Source: Stenotrophomonas sp. Iso1 (GTDB taxonomy: Bacteria; Pseudomonadota; Gammaproteobacteria; Xanthomonadales; Xanthomonadaceae). From it: a DNA stretch of 64,000 nt. Where the stretch lies: positions 248,001 through 312,000 of the forward strand of contig NZ_JAODBT010000004.1 of NCBI RefSeq assembly GCF_027497995.1. Direction: 5' to 3'. Shown here piece by piece: positions 19,800 to 29,924 of this stretch. A program made the translations under genes and the position numbers. Under the pieces are notes generated by a model. The model made no database searches, was not told where the DNA came from, and worked only from the letters and a program-made list of their open reading frames with translations. Position 1 is the stretch's first letter; each line of letters opens with the position of its first letter.

Positions 19800-20276
19800 T
19801 TACGGCCACCAGAAGGCTGCCAAACGGGCAATCCCGGGCTCGATTGCGGCTTCCATCGGGAGCGACAGCACCGCCACTGCTGCCGGCGGCATGCCACGGT
19901 AATCGCCGGACTGGCCGCTGTGCATCAACGCCACCAGCTGTTCCAGCCCTGGGTTGTGGCCCACGACGAGCAGCCGTTCAACTTCGCGGTGTTCGTCCAG
20001 CAATGCCGCCAGGGTGCCGGGGGCGGCATCGTAGATGCGTTCTTCCAGCCGCTGCTCGACGTAGCCGGTGAGGCTGAGCACCGCTTCCAGGGTTTCACGG
20101 CTGCGCCGCGCCGGCGAGCAGAGCACCCGGTCCGGTACCAGCCGCTGCTCGTGCAGCCAGCGCCCGGCGGCTTCAGCCTCGGCCAACCCGTGCGGGGAGA
20201 GCGGTCGGTCAATATCGGCTTGGCCGTTGTCGGCCGGTTCGGCATGGGCATGCCGCAGCAAGATCAATTCACGCAT
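19800..20276 (-). CDS. sixA: Phosphohistidine phosphatase SixA
   Basis: 158-residue single-domain histidine phosphatase, the usual SixA size. RHA motif LILLRHAHAEP provides the catalytic His near 9; the second His is in VVGHNPGLEQL. SixA acts on phosphohistidine of the nitrogen PTS protein NPr or of hybrid kinases in E. coli. No PTS or kinase gene is adjacent. It lies 18 bases after the ParA-like gene. Confidence 0.9.
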   Translation of the reverse strand: MRELILLRHAHAEPADNGQADIDRPLSPHGLAEAEAAGRWLHEQRLVPDRVLCSPARRSRETLEAVLSLTGYVEQRLEERIYDAAPGTLAALLDEHREVERLLVVGHNPGLEQLVALMHSGQSGDYRGMPPAAVAVLSLPMEAAIEPGIARLAAFWWP

Positions 20277-20294
20277 GGGCGGGTAGTACTCCTG

Positions 20295-20927
20295 TCAGGC
20301 CTTGTTCAACCATTTGAGTAGCGGGTCCCAATCCTGCTGGTGCTCGCGTACCTGGGCGGAGTGATAGTCGAACAGGCTGCGTCCCAGCCCAACCATCACC
20401 ACGTAACTCTGGCTGTCACGCAGTTGCGCGACAACGTCATACGGCCACTGCGCCAGCATCTGCTGGGCCTGTTGCGAGGTCTGCGTCCATGGCTTGGTGC
20501 GGTTGAGCACAAGGCCCACCGGCAACGCCCGCGAATGCACGCGCTTGATTTTGGAGAGGCTGTTGAGGAAGCCGACGATGGCTTCGATGTCCAGCGCCGA
20601 CGGCAGTACCGGCACCACTACCGCATCGGCCAGGTCCAGGAACCGTTCCAGGTCCTCGGCATAGGCGCCGGCCGGTGCGTCGATGATGACTTGCTCGGCG
20701 CCGTCGGGGATGAGCTTTTCCCAGTTCTTTTTACGGTGCACGTCCACCGGCAGCACGGCGCTGTCCAACATGGAGCGCCGCTGTGCCCAGCGTGTACTGG
20801 AGCCCTGTGGATCGGCGTCGGCTATTACCGTGGCCTTGCCGGCCAAGGCCGACTGAGCAGCCAAATGGGTGGCGATGGTGGTCTTGCCGACACCGCCTTT
20901 GGAGCCGGCTACCAGGATCGTCTTCAT
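20295..20927 (-). CDS. Orphan ParA/MinD-type ATPase
   Basis: 210-residue P-loop ATPase: deviant Walker [11 protein letters not shown] at 9-18, switch region DADPQGSS, and VIIDAPAG as Walker B. Start MKTILVAG at 20927; the open frame upstream is not coding. It lacks the N-terminal DNA-binding domain of plasmid ParA, and no parB-like gene is next to it. Such small orphan ParAs place protein cargo (chemosensory arrays, organelles, secretion parts) rather than DNA; the cargo here is unknown. Divergent from the AAA ATPase gene with a 121-base gap. Confidence 0.9.
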   Translation of the reverse strand: MKTILVAGSKGGVGKTTIATHLAAQSALAGKATVIADADPQGSSTRWAQRRSMLDSAVLPVDVHRKKNWEKLIPDGAEQVIIDAPAGAYAEDLERFLDLADAVVVPVLPSALDIEAIVGFLNSLSKIKRVHSRALPVGLVLNRTKPWTQTSQQAQQMLAQWPYDVVAQLRDSQSYVVMVGLGRSLFDYHSAQVREHQQDWDPLLKWLNKA

Positions 20928-21048
20928 GCACGCCTCGCTTCCGCTGAACCTGTCGGCAGCGTACACCGCAGCGCATCGCCAAAGGTAGTCACCGGGTGAG
21001 GAAGCGCCCGATCCTGCGCTATCGTGTGCGCCACCGGATGGAACCCCC

Positions 21049-22530
21049 ATGAGCGAACTGCAGGACCTCACCGCGCTGATCCGCGCCAACACGCCGTTGA
21101 TCGTCATCCAGACCCAGGACGAGGCACGCATCGTCGAGCTGTTCCGGCAGGCGTTGATGCACGTATGGCGGGCACTGCACCGCTGGTCCATCACCGAGGG
21201 CTTGCGCCGCATCGATATCGACCGCGAGGACGAGGCCTCCGGCCCACCCGACGCCAGCGCGGCGCTGCGGATGATTCAGGAAGCCGACCAGCGCGGCATC
21301 TATCTGCTGCTCGATTTCCACCCCTATCTGGGCTACGCCAGCCACCAGCGGCTGCTGCGCGACATCATCCAGCGCCGTCACAGCCAGCCGCATGTGCTGG
21401 TACTGGTGGGTGCCAAGGTCGAGCTGCCGCCAGAACTGGAAGCGCTGGCCACACGCTTCAACCCGCGCTTGCCCGATGCCAACGCCCTGCTGAAGATGCT
21501 GCGCGAAGAGGCTGCCGGCTACGCCAGGGAGCACGGCGGTCGCCGGGTGGAGGCCGACCAGGACGCGGTGCAGCAGATCCTGCGCAACCTCAGCGGCCTG
21601 AGCATGACCGACGCCCGCCGCATCGCCCGCCAGTTGATCTACGGCGACGGCGCATTGCGGGCCGACGACCTGCCGCAGCTGGCCAAACTCAAGTTCGAGC
21701 TGCTCAACCGCAGCGGCCACCTGCATTACGAGTACGACTCGGCCCGTTTTGCCGAGGTGGCCGGCGCGCGCCGGCTCAAACGCTGGATCGAGCAGCGCCG
21801 GGCGGTGTTCGTGTCCGGCAACGCACCTCCGGGGTTGGACCCGCCCAAGGGCATGTTGTTGCTGGGCGTGCAGGGCTGCGGCAAATCCATGCTGGCCAAA
21901 GCGACCGCCGCCGGCTTCGGCGTGCCGCTACTGCGGTTGGATTTCGGCACGCTGTACAACAAGTACCACGGCGAAACCGAGAAGAACCTGCGCGACGCAT
22001 TGGCCTCGGCCGAACAGTTGGCGCCTTGCGTGCTGTGGATAGACGAGATCGAGAAAGGCCTGGCCAGCAATGGCGAGGACGGCGGCGTGTCGCGGCGCGT
22101 GCTCGGTTACCTGTTGACGTGGATGGCCGAGCGCAAAGGTGCCGTGTTCATCGTCGCCACCGCCAACCAGGTGCAGGAGCTGCCTGCCGAACTGCTGCGC
22201 AAGGGACGCTTCGATGAAATCTTCTTCGTCGACCTGCCCTCGCCCGATACCCGCGTGGAACTGCTGCACCTGCACCTGCAGCGCCGGCAGCTGGAGCCGG
22301 GCAGCTTTGCGCTACCGCCGCTGGCCGCTGCCAGCGAAGGATTCTCCGGCGCAGAAATCGAACAAGCGGTGGTAGCCGGACTGTACGCGGCACATGCCGA
22401 ACAGAGGCCACTGGACACCGACCTGTTGATGGCGGAAATCCGCAACACGCGGCCACTGTCGGTCTTGATGTCCGAACAGGTACAGGGCCTGCGCGACTGG
22501 GCGCGCGAGCGGACAGTGCCGGCCGATTGA
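21049..22530 (+). CDS. Ycf46-type AAA+ ATPase
   Basis: 493 residues. The N-terminal half (about 1-230) is an inactive ATPase-like domain, with [19 protein letters not shown] typical of the Ycf46 family. A complete AAA core follows: GVQGCGKS Walker A near 270, [11 protein letters not shown]alker B, sensor ATAN, and RKGRFDEIF arginine finger. These cyanobacterial/proteobacterial proteins are linked to CO2 use or stress in some hosts, but no function is settled here. No membrane helix. Confidence 0.88.
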   Translation: MSELQDLTALIRANTPLIVIQTQDEARIVELFRQALMHVWRALHRWSITEGLRRIDIDREDEASGPPDASAALRMIQEADQRGIYLLLDFHPYLGYASHQRLLRDIIQRRHSQPHVLVLVGAKVELPPELEALATRFNPRLPDANALLKMLREEAAGYAREHGGRRVEADQDAVQQILRNLSGLSMTDARRIARQLIYGDGALRADDLPQLAKLKFELLNRSGHLHYEYDSARFAEVAGARRLKRWIEQRRAVFVSGNAPPGLDPPKGMLLLGVQGCGKSMLAKATAAGFGVPLLRLDFGTLYNKYHGETEKNLRDALASAEQLAPCVLWIDEIEKGLASNGEDGGVSRRVLGYLLTWMAERKGAVFIVATANQVQELPAELLRKGRFDEIFFVDLPSPDTRVELLHLHLQRRQLEPGSFALPPLAAASEGFSGAEIEQAVVAGLYAAHAEQRPLDTDLLMAEIRNTRPLSVLMSEQVQGLRDWARERTVPAD

Positions 22531-22769
22531 GCCGAAAGACCGTGCAGGCCGGAAAGCAGATTGAGATAGAACGCGCCGACACCACGTTTGGTAATCGGGC
22601 AAAGCGAAGCGCATCCAGCAACATGCGCCGGGCCCGATGACAACGAACGTCGAACCATCCGTAATGCATCGCCTTGCGTGCTTGACGGGTTACCTGTCTC
22701 CCGAGTGCTCACGCTTGCCCGAGCGACAGGTACGGCTGCACAACCGCAACACACGCTCCCCCGACGCAC

Positions 22770-23813
22770 TCACTGGGTGATTCGCGGGGGCTCCCAGTCG
22801 GCTGGCGGTTGCGCCGCGACGTCGTTGCTGGCCAGCAGCTGGCGGGTCGCGGGCAACTCCCCCGCCTCACCCACCCAACGCAGGTAGTTACTCAGGCTCA
22901 CCCGTGATGCGCCATTGGATTCGCCCGACAACAGTTCCGCCGAGCGCGTGGACACCCATGCAAGATCGCGTTTACGGCCTTCCCATTTTTGGCGTTCTGC
23001 CGGCCCATCGCTGAGGTCAATCATCCTCGCGGTGCCGAGGCTGACGGCAACTGTCGAGCTGCTATCGGCCATAGTCGTGAACAGCTGACGGCATTGCCGC
23101 CGCCGTTCGGCCACAACGTTGGCCGGGCACTGCCGATGGGCATCCACAAGCCCGGGCATCCAGAACGCTGCTGCCAATGAGAACACCGTGATGCTGCGTG
23201 TCGTCTCGCCGTCGACAGGCTTGCCTTGAAGGAAACCGGCTGGAGGTGCCGGCCACTGCCCGTCACGGGTAGCGCGATCCATCAATGCCACGCCTTCCGC
23301 GTAATCATCCACATAGCGTGTCGCCTGCGTGGCCCGCATCCAGGCATTGCTTGCGGCCTCGGTATCGCCCTTGGCTACGTGCAGCCGCCATAACAACAAT
23401 TGCGCAACGGCTTCATCCGACTCCCGCGTCTGCAGGGTCTGGATCGCAGCGGGAACGTCGCAGCTGCCTCCGCCCAGACAGCGGGTCACGGCGGCGCGGG
23501 CAATCGCCGGCTGGTCGCTGCCGATGCGTACCGCTTCGTCCAGCCAACCATCGCTTTGGCGCGGCGACGTTGACGGGGCCGGTTGCGTACGCAGCTCTGA
23601 AGGAAGCACCAACCGCGATGCAACCAGCAAATCCAGTGGCTGGCCGCTGGCTGCCACTGCTCGCGCCCGCTCCAACAGCGCCACCTGAAATTCAACATCA
23701 TCGGTGACTGCCACTTGCGTTGCTGGCTCAGGCGCACTTTCAGCAATCGCATTGAAGGAACCCAGTGCCGTCATTGCGGCCATCCACCACGCAACCCATT
23801 GCCTGCATTTCAT
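22770..23813 (-). CDS. Uncharacterised secreted protein (347 aa)
   Basis: Not recognised. The N-terminus MKCRQWVAWWMAAMTALGSF leads to an AIAES cleavage site, so it is probably periplasmic. The mature part is largely helical, with TPR/Sel1-like spacing (LLLWRLHVAKGDTEAASNAWMRAT) and a few Cys (CLGGGSC; CPANVVAERRRQC) that may pair in the periplasm. It is transcribed away from the AEC transporter gene side by side with it (56-base gap, same strand), so the two may form an operon. Confidence 0.7.
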   Translation of the reverse strand: MKCRQWVAWWMAAMTALGSFNAIAESAPEPATQVAVTDDVEFQVALLERARAVAASGQPLDLLVASRLVLPSELRTQPAPSTSPRQSDGWLDEAVRIGSDQPAIARAAVTRCLGGGSCDVPAAIQTLQTRESDEAVAQLLLWRLHVAKGDTEAASNAWMRATQATRYVDDYAEGVALMDRATRDGQWPAPPAGFLQGKPVDGETTRSITVFSLAAAFWMPGLVDAHRQCPANVVAERRRQCRQLFTTMADSSSTVAVSLGTARMIDLSDGPAERQKWEGRKRDLAWVSTRSAELLSGESNGASRVSLSNYLRWVGEAGELPATRQLLASNDVAAQPPADWEPPRITQ

Positions 23814-23869
23814 CGCCCGTCTCCGTCCTGGAACGGTGCGAGCCTCTCACAGCCGGGCGTTGGATTCCA

Positions 23870-24784
23870 TCAAGAAATCCGGCCCAGCACCCACACCCAC
23901 GCCGGCAGGGTAACCAGCGACAACACGATGCCGTAGCCCACCATTGCCGCAGCCAGCCGAGGCGCCAAACGGTGCGAGATCGCCAACGCGGCGGCGGTGA
24001 TCATGGTCGGCATGGCGGTCTCCAACACGTTGACCCGCAGCATCTCGCCCTGCAGCCCGAATGCCAGCGACAGCGGAATTGCCGCCGCCGGCAGCACCAC
24101 CAGTTTGAGCAGCAAGCCGATCGAAAGCGGTGCCAGTTCCGCGCGAGAGAGGCGCAGCTGGATGGTCAGGCCAACAGCCAGCATCACCAACGGCAACATG
24201 GCGTCGGCCAACCCCTTGAGTGCCGATGCAATCCACGATGGCGGCGTAGCCGGCATCACCGTCAAAGCAAACACCAACGCCCACAGCGGCGGGAATTGAA
24301 GAATGCGCAGCAGTATCTGTGCCGTCGTCGGTGGCATATCACCGCTGTACCGCGCCAACACGTACAAGCCAAAAGTAGACAGCAGTACAAAGGTGCCGAA
24401 CTGGTCGTAGACCACTGCATAAGGCAGGGCATGGTCACCCAGCAGCGCGCGCACCATCGGGTAACCGATGAAACTGGAGTTGGTGAGTGCCACGCACAGC
24501 AACAGCACCGCATGCACCTGCCGCTCGAAGCCGAACAGACGCGATGCCAGGCTGACCAAGCCGAGTGTCAACACCATCAATAACCAGGGTGTGGCGATGA
24601 TGCCAACCAACGACACATCCAACTCCAGCCGTGGCACATACGTAAGCACCGCCGCTGGCAGGCACACATAGAGCACCACTTTGTTGAGGGTGTCGGCAGC
24701 GTTGTCCGGAAAGGTACGGAACCGTGCGAAGGCCATGCCCAATGCGAGCATGGCCAATATCAGTGCGAATGCGTCGAAGGCCAT
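23870..24784 (-). CDS. AEC-family (auxin efflux carrier-like) membrane transporter
   Basis: 304 residues from MAFDAFALILAM at 24784 (an ATG at 24826 would add 14, overlapping a palindrome). Ten predicted membrane helices in two blocks, with LCVALTNSSFIGYPMV and ETAMPTMITAAALA as the conserved broken-helix segments. Bacterial AEC carriers move organic acids such as malate or malonate, or amino acids; the substrate here is unknown. Two adjacent palindromes at 24810-24842 sit just upstream, likely operators. Confidence 0.87.
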   Translation of the reverse strand: MAFDAFALILAMLALGMAFARFRTFPDNAADTLNKVVLYVCLPAAVLTYVPRLELDVSLVGIIATPWLLMVLTLGLVSLASRLFGFERQVHAVLLLCVALTNSSFIGYPMVRALLGDHALPYAVVYDQFGTFVLLSTFGLYVLARYSGDMPPTTAQILLRILQFPPLWALVFALTVMPATPPSWIASALKGLADAMLPLVMLAVGLTIQLRLSRAELAPLSIGLLLKLVVLPAAAIPLSLAFGLQGEMLRVNVLETAMPTMITAAALAISHRLAPRLAAAMVGYGIVLSLVTLPAWVWVLGRIS

Positions 24785-24809
24785 GGGCCAAGCATGCACT
24801 GCCGACAGA

Positions 24810-24842
24810 GCCGATGGAATCGGCATCAGACCTAAGTCTGAT
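24810..24842. promoter_or_regulatory. Candidate operator upstream of the AEC carrier
   Basis: ATCAGAC-CTAA-GTCTGAT (24825-24842) is a perfect 7-bp dyad. It is joined directly by GCCGAT-GGA-ATCGGC (24810-24824). Both lie within 60 bases upstream of the AEC start, so binding by a dimeric repressor is plausible. The regulator is not identified. Confidence 0.5.
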
Positions 24843-25051
24843 AGGGAGGCTGGTTTGGAGCCAAACCGGATCGCAGCCCTTTCCGGGCATCGATTGCATG
24901 CCGTCGCAGTGCCGGGCGGAAAGGCTGTCGAGCCAGATGACTGCGCACTGGGATTTTTCGCTGGTCATCCCCGGGCTGCCGGGTTTCCACCATAGTCCGG
25001 CGGCCTCCACAACTTGAACCATGGTGTGGCGTCAGGCGCAGGGCCAGAGCG

Positions 25052-25071
25052 ATTCCCGCATACGCGGGAAT
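25052..25071. repeat. ATTCCCGC/GCGGGAAT palindrome
   Basis: Perfect 8-bp arms and a 4-base loop in otherwise empty intergenic DNA. No T-run follows. It resembles short dispersed REP-like palindromes and may serve as a transcript end. Confidence 0.55.
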
Positions 25072-25259
25072 GGTCTACTGAGAGCACCCGAAAGACGCAT
25101 GGACGAGAGCCAGCACCAAGGCATGAGCCAACGCCAAGGCACATGCGCCTTCTCCGATCATTTCTGCCCGATCAGAAATGGCACACCGCTCTTTCCCGAG
25201 CACCTACCATCATCGAACCTTGGGGTTTGACGCGCTCCCTGCGACGTCAAACCTTCAAC

Positions 25260-25898
25260 TCACGGCCAAGCCGGCGGATTGGCCAACCAGGCCTGTTGCA
25301 CGTCAACCAACTGGGCACGCTCAGCGTCCTTCCAGTTCGGCAACAACTGCGCGAAGCGGTTCGGGTCGCTCCACTGTTCCGGTTCGGTACGCACGGCTGC
25401 TGCAAACCAGCTCAGCGCCTCGTCCTTGCGGCCCAGCTTCCACAATGCCAACGCCAACGTCGGCGGCATCCACGACGGATTGCCCCGTGTGTTCTCGCCC
25501 GCCTTGAGCCATAGGCCCAGCGCACCTTCGGCATCTCCCCGGCGGTACAAATCCCAGCCCTGGTTCCAGCGCAGGCCGCGCGCCTGCACGGACGTCTCGG
25601 CAACCGCGGCAGTAGCCTCCTGGTACAACTTGGCACCCAGCTCATCGCGGCCTTCGCCATAGGCGATGCTGGCCAGTTGCGCAGTGGCTTCGACCCCCTT
25701 GCGGCCGCGCTCGCGCAGCTTCATCAGCTGATCCACCACGTCCGCCTGCTCCGGTGGTACAGCACGGATCGGCTTGGCAGCCGCATCTTCGTCAAAATAG
25801 AACTCAACGAGCGTTGGCAGGCTTTGCGCCTGCGCATTCGAAAACACCATTCCTGCCAGTAAAAACGTGCTGGCAGCCACTCGCTGCATTACCCCCAT
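25260..25898 (-). CDS. Small secreted TPR-like protein
   Basis: 212 residues with a signal peptide (MGVMQRVAASTFLLAGMVFS, cleavage near AQAQS). The mature part carries about three TPR-like helix pairs (LASIAYGEGRDELGAKLYQ; WNQGWDLYRRGDAEGALGLW; ALALWKLGRKDEALSWFAAA). No named family comes to mind. The start at 25898 has GGGGA upstream; an ATG at 25889 is the alternative. It diverges from the oxidoreductase gene. Confidence 0.75.
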   Translation of the reverse strand: MGVMQRVAASTFLLAGMVFSNAQAQSLPTLVEFYFDEDAAAKPIRAVPPEQADVVDQLMKLRERGRKGVEATAQLASIAYGEGRDELGAKLYQEATAAVAETSVQARGLRWNQGWDLYRRGDAEGALGLWLKAGENTRGNPSWMPPTLALALWKLGRKDEALSWFAAAVRTEPEQWSDPNRFAQLLPNWKDAERAQLVDVQQAWLANPPAWP

Positions 25899-26069
25899 GA
25901 CTGCAATCCCCGTGAAACAGTTGACAAGCCAAGTGGCTGATCGTACCCGCTCACAGCCCTTGACGCGACTGCGTTACAGGGTGATGAAAGCGGCGCTGCT
26001 ACAATCGCCGACCGCCGCCTGCGTAGCAGTGCGGTGCCCGCCGCCAGCCGTTTCTGCAATAGGCCAGCC

Positions 26070-29000
26070 ATGACCAGTACTGCCGAACTCACCTCTCCCG
26101 CCTCCGCCAACACGCCATTGATTGGCGTACGCGACCACGACTACACGCTGGAACACAAATACACGCGGGCCGACGGGCGCATTTATCTGAGTGGCGTGCA
26201 GGCCTTGGTGCGGCTGCCATTGATGCAGCACCAGCGCGACGTGGCGGCCGGGTTGAACACCGGCGGCTTCGTCAGTGGTTACCGTGGCTCGCCGCTGGGC
26301 GGCTTCGACCTGGAACTGTGGCGTGCGCGCAAGCATCTGGACGCAGCCAAGGTGAAGTTCGTGCCGGGCCTCAACGAGGACCTGGGCGCGACCATGGTCT
26401 GGGGCACGCAGCAGACCAATCTGTTCCCGGGTGCCAACGTCGATGGCGTGTATGGCATGTGGTACGGCAAGGGCCCGGGCGTGGACCGCTGCGGCGATGT
26501 GTTCAAGCATGCCAACGCAGCCGGCACCTCTAGGCACGGTGGCGTGCTGGCACTGGCTGCCGATGACCACGCTTGCCGCAGCTCGACCCTGCCACATGGC
26601 AGTGAAGAGGAATTCGTCAGCGCGATGATGCCGGTACTGAACCCGGCCGGCGTGCAGGACATCCTCGACATGGGCCTGGTCGGCTGGGCAATGAGCCGCT
26701 ACACCGGCCGCTGGATCGGCTTCAAGACAATTGCCGAGACCGTGGAGTCGTCGGCGTCGGTGGACGTGGATCCGTTCGCCCGCCAGATCATCCTGCCGGA
26801 AGATTTCGAGATGCCCGCCGCCGGCCTCAACATCCGTTGGCCGGACCCGCCGATGGATCAGGAAATGCGCCTGCACCGTTATGCGGTGAAGGCCGCGCAG
26901 GCATTCGCCCGCGCCAACGGCATCGACAAGGTAGTGATGGATTCACCGCGCGCGCGGCTGGGTATCGTCACCACCGGCAAGAGCTATCTGGATGTGCTGC
27001 AGGCGCTGGAATACCTTGGCCTGGATGAAAAGGCCTGCGCGGAGATCGGCATCCGCGTGTACAAGGTCGGCATGACCTGGCCGTTGGAACCACAGGGCAT
27101 CGGCGCGTTTTCGCGCGGCCTGGAAGACATCGTCGTGGTGGAGGAAAAGAAGGCCTTCATCGAGCGACAGATGAAGGAATATTTCTACAACTGGCCGGCC
27201 AACTGGGGCGCGCGTCCGTCCATCGTCGGCAAGTACGACGAGCAGGGCGAATGGATCCTGCCGTCCACCGGTGAGCTGACACCTGCCACCATTGCCGGCG
27301 TCATTGGCCGTCGCATTCAACGCTTCTTCAATACCGAATCCATTGAACAGCGCCTGCGCTGGATGGACGAGAAAGAAGCTGAGATGGCGCTGCCACGCGC
27401 ACAGTTCCCGCGCGTGCCGCATTACTGCTCGGGTTGCCCGCACAACACCTCCACCACCGTGCCGGAAGGCTCGCGTGCGCTGGCCGGTATCGGCTGCCAT
27501 TACATGGTGACGTGGATGGACCGCGACACCGACACCTTCACCCACATGGGCGGCGAAGGTGTGACCTGGGCCGGGCAAGCCACGTTCACCGATACGGAAC
27601 ACGTGTTCCAGAACCTCGGCGACGGCACCTACTTCCACAGTGGTTCGCTGGCGATCCGTCAGGCCATCGCTGCGGGCGTCAACATCACCTACAAAATCCT
27701 CTACAACGATGCGGTGGCGATGACCGGCGGCCAGCCGGTGGACGGCACGTTGACGGTGCCGCAGATCGCGCACCAGATGCGTTCGGAAGGTGTGCATACC
27801 ATCGTGGTGTTGTCCGACGAAATCGCCAAGTGGAAGGCGCGTCGTCACGAATTCCCCAGCGATGTGGAATTCCACGACCGTGCCGAGCTGGATACCGTGC
27901 AGAAGCAACTGCGCACGGTGAAGGGCACCAGCATTCTGATCTACGAACAGACCTGTGCCACCGAAAAGCGCCGCCGTCGCAAGCGCGGCAAACTGGTCGA
28001 TCCGCCCAAGCGCACGATGATCAACTCGCTGGTCTGCGAAGGTTGCGGCGATTGCGGCGAAAAGAGCTTCTGTGTGTCAGTGCTGCCGAAGGAAACCGAG
28101 TTCGGGCGCAAGCGCGACATCGACCAGTCCAACTGCAACAAGGATTTCTCCTGCACCACCGGTTTCTGCCCGAGCTTCGTTACCGTGCACGGTGGCCAGC
28201 TGCGCAAGGGCCAGAAGAGTGACGCCAATGCGCTGCTCGACAACCTGCCGGATCCGCGCTTCCACAGCGATCTGACACAGCCCTGGAACATCCTGATCAC
28301 CGGCGTCGGTGGTACCGGCGTGGTCACCATCGGCGCGCTGCTGGGCATGGCCGGTCATCTCGAAGGCAAGGGCGCCAGCGTGCTCGACCAGACCGGCCTG
28401 GCCCAGAAGGGCGGCGCGGTCACCACCCACATCCGCATCGCCAATGGCCCGGCCGACATCCACGCGGTGCGTATCGCCGCCGGTGAAGCCGACCTGGTAC
28501 TGGGCTGCGACATGGTGGTGGTCAACGACTACTGGGCGCTGTCCAAGGTGCGTGGCGAGCGCACCCAGGTGGTGCTCAACACCTACGAAGCGATGCCCGG
28601 CACCTTCACCACTCACCCGGACATGCAGTTCCCGGCGGCCGACATCATTGCCGGCGTGAAGGTGGCACTGGGCGGGCGCGACCCGATCCTGCTCGACGCC
28701 ACGCAACTGGCCACCGCACTGCTCGGCGATGCCATCGCTTCCAACCTGTTCATTCTTGGGTTTGCGTGGCAGCAAGGGCTGGTGCCGCTGTCGCTGGAAT
28801 CACTGATGCGTGCCGTTGAACTCAACGGCGCCGCCGTGGCAATGAACCAGCGTGCCTTCGCGTGGGGACGGCTGGCGGCGATTGATCCGCAAGCCGTGCA
28901 GCAGGCGGCCGGACTGGTTCGCAATGCGTCGACCCAGGCCGAATGCACGCCGGACATGCTGCATGAACTGCCGCCGGGCGGCTGGGAAGGCAGCGAGGCC

Positions 29001-29780
29001 GGTGCCACCTCCGCACCGCGCAATCCGGACAACGAACATGAAGTGCGTGGTCTGCCGGAAACCAGCCAGATCAAGGGTGAAGCCGCATTCGCTTCACTGG
29101 ACGATGTGCGTCTGTCGCGCTCGTTGGACGAGCTGATCGCCCGCCGCAGCATCTTCCTTACCGACTATCAGGACGCTGCCTACGCCAACCGCTACCGCAC
29201 GTTGATCGACGCGGTGCGCAAGACCGAGCAGCAGGCGATCCCTGGCAGTACCGCGCTGACCGAATCGGTGGCGCGCTATTTCTTCAAACTGATGGCCTAC
29301 AAGGACGAGTACGAAGTGGCCCGCCTGTACACCAGCGGCGACTTCCACAAGCAGGTGGAACAGAAGTTTGAAGGCGATTACCAAGTGCGCTTCCATCTCG
29401 CACCACCGTTGTTCGCCAAGCGCGACGAACAGGGCCGGCTGCAGAAGAAGGAATACGGCCCGTGGATGTTCAAGGCGTTCGGCCTGCTGGCCAAACTCAA
29501 GGGTCTGCGCGGCGGCCGCTTCGACATCTTCGGCTACACCGAAGAGCGCCGTGGCGAGCGCCAACTAATCGCCGACTACGAGAAGACCTTGCAGGAACTG
29601 CTCGGCGGGTTGGATGCGCGCCGGCTGTCGCTGGCGGTGGATATCGCCAGCATTCCCGAGCACATCCGCGGCTACGGCCACGTCAAGGAAACGCACCTGC
29701 ACGAGGCCAAGGCCCGCGAAGCAACGCTGCTGGCGACATGGCGTAATCCGAAGGCGCTGCATATCGTGCAGGCAGCGTAA
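26070..29780 (+). CDS. Indolepyruvate ferredoxin oxidoreductase, fused single chain
   Basis: 1236-residue cytoplasmic enzyme for CoA- and ferredoxin-linked oxidative decarboxylation of arylpyruvates (from aromatic amino acids) or other 2-oxo acids. Domains: alpha-type pyrimidine/TPP part with PHYCSGCPHNTSTT near 450 and GIGCHYMVTWMD near 473; Fe-S segment CEGCGDCGEKSFC near 655 with further Cys in NCNKDFSCTTGFCPSF; gamma domain with GVGGTGVVTIGALLG near 746; then a C-terminal extension. The start MTSTAELTS was chosen over an upstream frame with no RBS. A strong terminator follows. Archaeal enzymes split this over two genes (iorA, iorB). Confidence 0.93.
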   Translation: MTSTAELTSPASANTPLIGVRDHDYTLEHKYTRADGRIYLSGVQALVRLPLMQHQRDVAAGLNTGGFVSGYRGSPLGGFDLELWRARKHLDAAKVKFVPGLNEDLGATMVWGTQQTNLFPGANVDGVYGMWYGKGPGVDRCGDVFKHANAAGTSRHGGVLALAADDHACRSSTLPHGSEEEFVSAMMPVLNPAGVQDILDMGLVGWAMSRYTGRWIGFKTIAETVESSASVDVDPFARQIILPEDFEMPAAGLNIRWPDPPMDQEMRLHRYAVKAAQAFARANGIDKVVMDSPRARLGIVTTGKSYLDVLQALEYLGLDEKACAEIGIRVYKVGMTWPLEPQGIGAFSRGLEDIVVVEEKKAFIERQMKEYFYNWPANWGARPSIVGKYDEQGEWILPSTGELTPATIAGVIGRRIQRFFNTESIEQRLRWMDEKEAEMALPRAQFPRVPHYCSGCPHNTSTTVPEGSRALAGIGCHYMVTWMDRDTDTFTHMGGEGVTWAGQATFTDTEHVFQNLGDGTYFHSGSLAIRQAIAAGVNITYKILYNDAVAMTGGQPVDGTLTVPQIAHQMRSEGVHTIVVLSDEIAKWKARRHEFPSDVEFHDRAELDTVQKQLRTVKGTSILIYEQTCATEKRRRRKRGKLVDPPKRTMINSLVCEGCGDCGEKSFCVSVLPKETEFGRKRDIDQSNCNKDFSCTTGFCPSFVTVHGGQLRKGQKSDANALLDNLPDPRFHSDLTQPWNILITGVGGTGVVTIGALLGMAGHLEGKGASVLDQTGLAQKGGAVTTHIRIANGPADIHAVRIAAGEADLVLGCDMVVVNDYWALSKVRGERTQVVLNTYEAMPGTFTTHPDMQFPAADIIAGVKVALGGRDPILLDATQLATALLGDAIASNLFILGFAWQQGLVPLSLESLMRAVELNGAAVAMNQRAFAWGRLAAIDPQAVQQAAGLVRNASTQAECTPDMLHELPPGGWEGSEAGATSAPRNPDNEHEVRGLPETSQIKGEAAFASLDDVRLSRSLDELIARRSIFLTDYQDAAYANRYRTLIDAVRKTEQQAIPGSTALTESVARYFFKLMAYKDEYEVARLYTSGDFHKQVEQKFEGDYQVRFHLAPPLFAKRDEQGRLQKKEYGPWMFKAFGLLAKLKGLRGGRFDIFGYTEERRGERQLIADYEKTLQELLGGLDARRLSLAVDIASIPEHIRGYGHVKETHLHEAKAREATLLATWRNPKALHIVQAA

Positions 29781-29796
29781 ATCGGCTGAAAACAAC

Positions 29797-29830
29797 GTAT
29801 GCCTTGCCCGAGCGCAAGGCATACTTTTTT
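29797..29830 (+). terminator. Rho-independent terminator of the oxidoreductase gene
   Basis: Perfect 10-bp stem GTATGCCTTG / CAAGGCATAC with an 8-base loop and six T residues, starting 16 bases after the stop. Confidence 0.93.
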
Positions 29831-29924
29831 GGGGCGCCGGATAGGCAGCGCCCACCTCACGCCATCGGCCTCGCAGATCAAGCGCGGCCATGGATGCGCG
29901 CCTTCCAAACGCGGCGTGTGCTCC

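Larger units (their letters stand above)
24785..25259. other. 475-bp intergenic region with operator-like and repeat palindromes
   Basis: No gene that I believe. It contains two adjacent dyads before the AEC gene (24810-24824 and 24825-24842), and a hairpin ATTCCCGC-ATAC-GCGGGAAT at 25052-25071, a widespread intergenic repeat type. The rest shows nothing I recognise. Confidence 0.6.

Noticed and set aside
22531..22769. Gap after the Ycf46-like gene as a hidden small gene
   Set aside because: Short frames there lack RBS and continue into the antisense of the next gene; nothing conserved recognised.
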